Origin: Ghiorsea bivora
Lineage (GTDB): Bacteria > Pseudomonadota > Zetaproteobacteria > Mariprofundales > Mariprofundaceae
Assembly: GCF_000744415.1 (NCBI RefSeq)
Contig: NZ_JQLW01000009.1
Location: forward strand, 62,001 to 126,000
Length of the DNA stretch: 64,000 nt
Direction of reading: 5' to 3'
Below the pieces are notes generated by a model, which worked only from the letters and a program-made list of their open reading frames with translations, was not told the origin of the DNA and did no database searches. Made by a program: the position numbers and the translations under genes. Every line of letters starts with the position of its first letter. Position 1 is the first letter of the stretch. Shown here piece by piece: positions 63,722 to 64,000 of this stretch.

Positions 63722-63799
63722 TCAGTCGGTGTACGAGCCAGTTCGGCACAATAATGTTGTGTCGAGTTCTACGAGCAGGTACAGGTTAAAACATTTCAT
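63722..63799 (-). CDS. leuL: Leucine-rich leader peptide of leuA
   Basis: A 25-codon reading frame MKCFNLYLLVELDTTLLCRT, ending GSYTD, with six leucines in codons 6-17. It ends 35 nt before the terminator stem. A ribosome waiting at the leucine codons would leave TGGCTCG free to pair with the terminator arm, while one at the stop codon would cover it. No ribosome-binding site is visible. The promoter start falls at or next to the ATG, so it may be leaderless. Confidence 0.75.
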   Translation of the reverse strand: MKCFNLYLLVELDTTLLCRTGSYTD

Positions 63800-63806
63800 G
63801 CCGCGG

Positions 63807-63836
63807 AGTATGCGCTGCTTTAATCGTTATTGTCAA
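63807..63836 (-). promoter_or_regulatory. Likely leu promoter
   Basis: On the minus strand a perfect TTGACA (-35, 63831-63836) is 18 bp from CATACT (-10, 63807-63812), so transcription starts near 63800. The -35 lies inside the last codons of the upstream gene. Confidence 0.6.
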
Positions 63837-64000
63837 CGTCAGTTTTTACTGGTTGTTTTGCTTTGGCTCGCGCCAATCGTTTCTTCAAACGCAAACGTGC
63901 CGCTTTTTGCCCCTGCCATACACTCATAATCGGACCATGCACACAGTACGCCAAAAACACACAAAATAGTACACGGTGTGGATCAATCACCAGCAGCACC
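63820..64000 (-). CDS. Phosphatidylserine synthase-like protein, C-terminal part
   Basis: The last 60 codons of a gene cut by the window edge. VLLVIDPHRVLFCVFLAYCV followed by HGPIMSVWQ and a basic, Lys/Arg/Ala-rich tail resembles the last membrane helix and end of CDP-diacylglycerol-serine O-phosphatidyltransferase (pssA). A pssA-leuA neighbourhood is common in proteobacteria, which supports the call. The catalytic motif lies outside the window. Confidence 0.6.
   Translation of the reverse strand, partial: VLLVIDPHRVLFCVFLAYCVHGPIMSVWQGQKAARLRLKKRLARAKAKQPVKTDVDNND

Noticed and set aside
63661-63800. Riboswitch (SAM or T-box) upstream of leuA
   Set aside because: No T-box or SAM core was found, and the leader peptide with attenuator explains the structure.

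Overview
The window is one contiguous piece of a moderately AT-rich chromosome from a flagellated, piliated Gram-negative proteobacterium. Supporting genes are a complete mlaFEDC lipid-transport operon with a YhdP-type AsmA protein, a zapD-yacG pair, NADPH-type gltBD, comF, bioF, an enterobacterial-common-antigen-like polysaccharide locus, type IV pilins and flagellar hook genes. The combination fits Gamma-, Beta- or Zetaproteobacteria. I lean to a low-GC Zetaproteobacterium, but no rRNA or other decisive marker is present, so this is inference.

Layout. 1-4.5 kb: start of clpP, tig, tRNA-Leu with its own terminator, a DUF3565-DUF1971 fusion, a two-heme cytochrome c whose stop codon lies in a 158-bp MITE-like element, a decayed porin-like fragment and a MarR regulator. 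4.6-10.8 kb: gltB-gltD. 10.8-17.8 kb (minus): mlaF-mlaE-mlaD-mlaC-yhdP-dnaQ-low-MW phosphatase operon. 17.8-22.5 kb: an accessory patch after tRNA-Arg holding a hipA remnant, a Fic protein with a regular operator-like array, vapBC, a broken parE, parDE and a REP-associated tyrosine transposase (RAYT). 22.5-41.9 kb (minus): a polysaccharide locus (SLBB exporter, Wzz, ManC, WecB, WecC, Wzx, acetyltransferase, sulfotransferase, Wzy, glycosyltransferase, carbamoyltransferase, WecG, WecA-like), interrupted between manC and wecB by two HEPN/MNT modules and duplicated gene fragments. 42-51.8 kb: FxsA, a CASTOR/POLLUX-like channel, fliK-flgD-flgE, a Rossmann-GAF-GGDEF protein and a histidine kinase. 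52-57.1 kb: yaaA, bioF, and comF-grxC-can-zapD-yacG-membrane protein. 57.1-61.1 kb (minus): an ABC transporter plus repeat protein beside two type IV pilins, then yciB. 61.2-64 kb (minus): rnhA and a GIY-YIG gene among palindromic repeats, leuA behind a leader peptide and attenuator, and the 3' end of a gene resembling pssA.

System-level reading. (1) A 25-bp imperfect palindrome with a GGGTCAG core marks most module junctions between 19.7 and 24.4 kb, and an inverted pair frames the RAYT gene. Related GGGTCAG elements mark the HEPN/MNT insertions at 34.6-35.8 kb. (2) Four sigma-54-type -24/-12 sites precede the channel, fliK and both pilins, suggesting shared RpoN control of motility genes. 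(3) leuA has a textbook attenuator: a 25-codon leader with six leucines, an antiterminator segment complementary to the terminator arm, and an intrinsic terminator. (4) WecA/B/C/G-type enzymes predict a lipid-linked GlcNAc-ManNAcA primer, later modified by carbamoyl, sulfate and acetyl groups. No CRISPR array, rRNA or prophage was seen.
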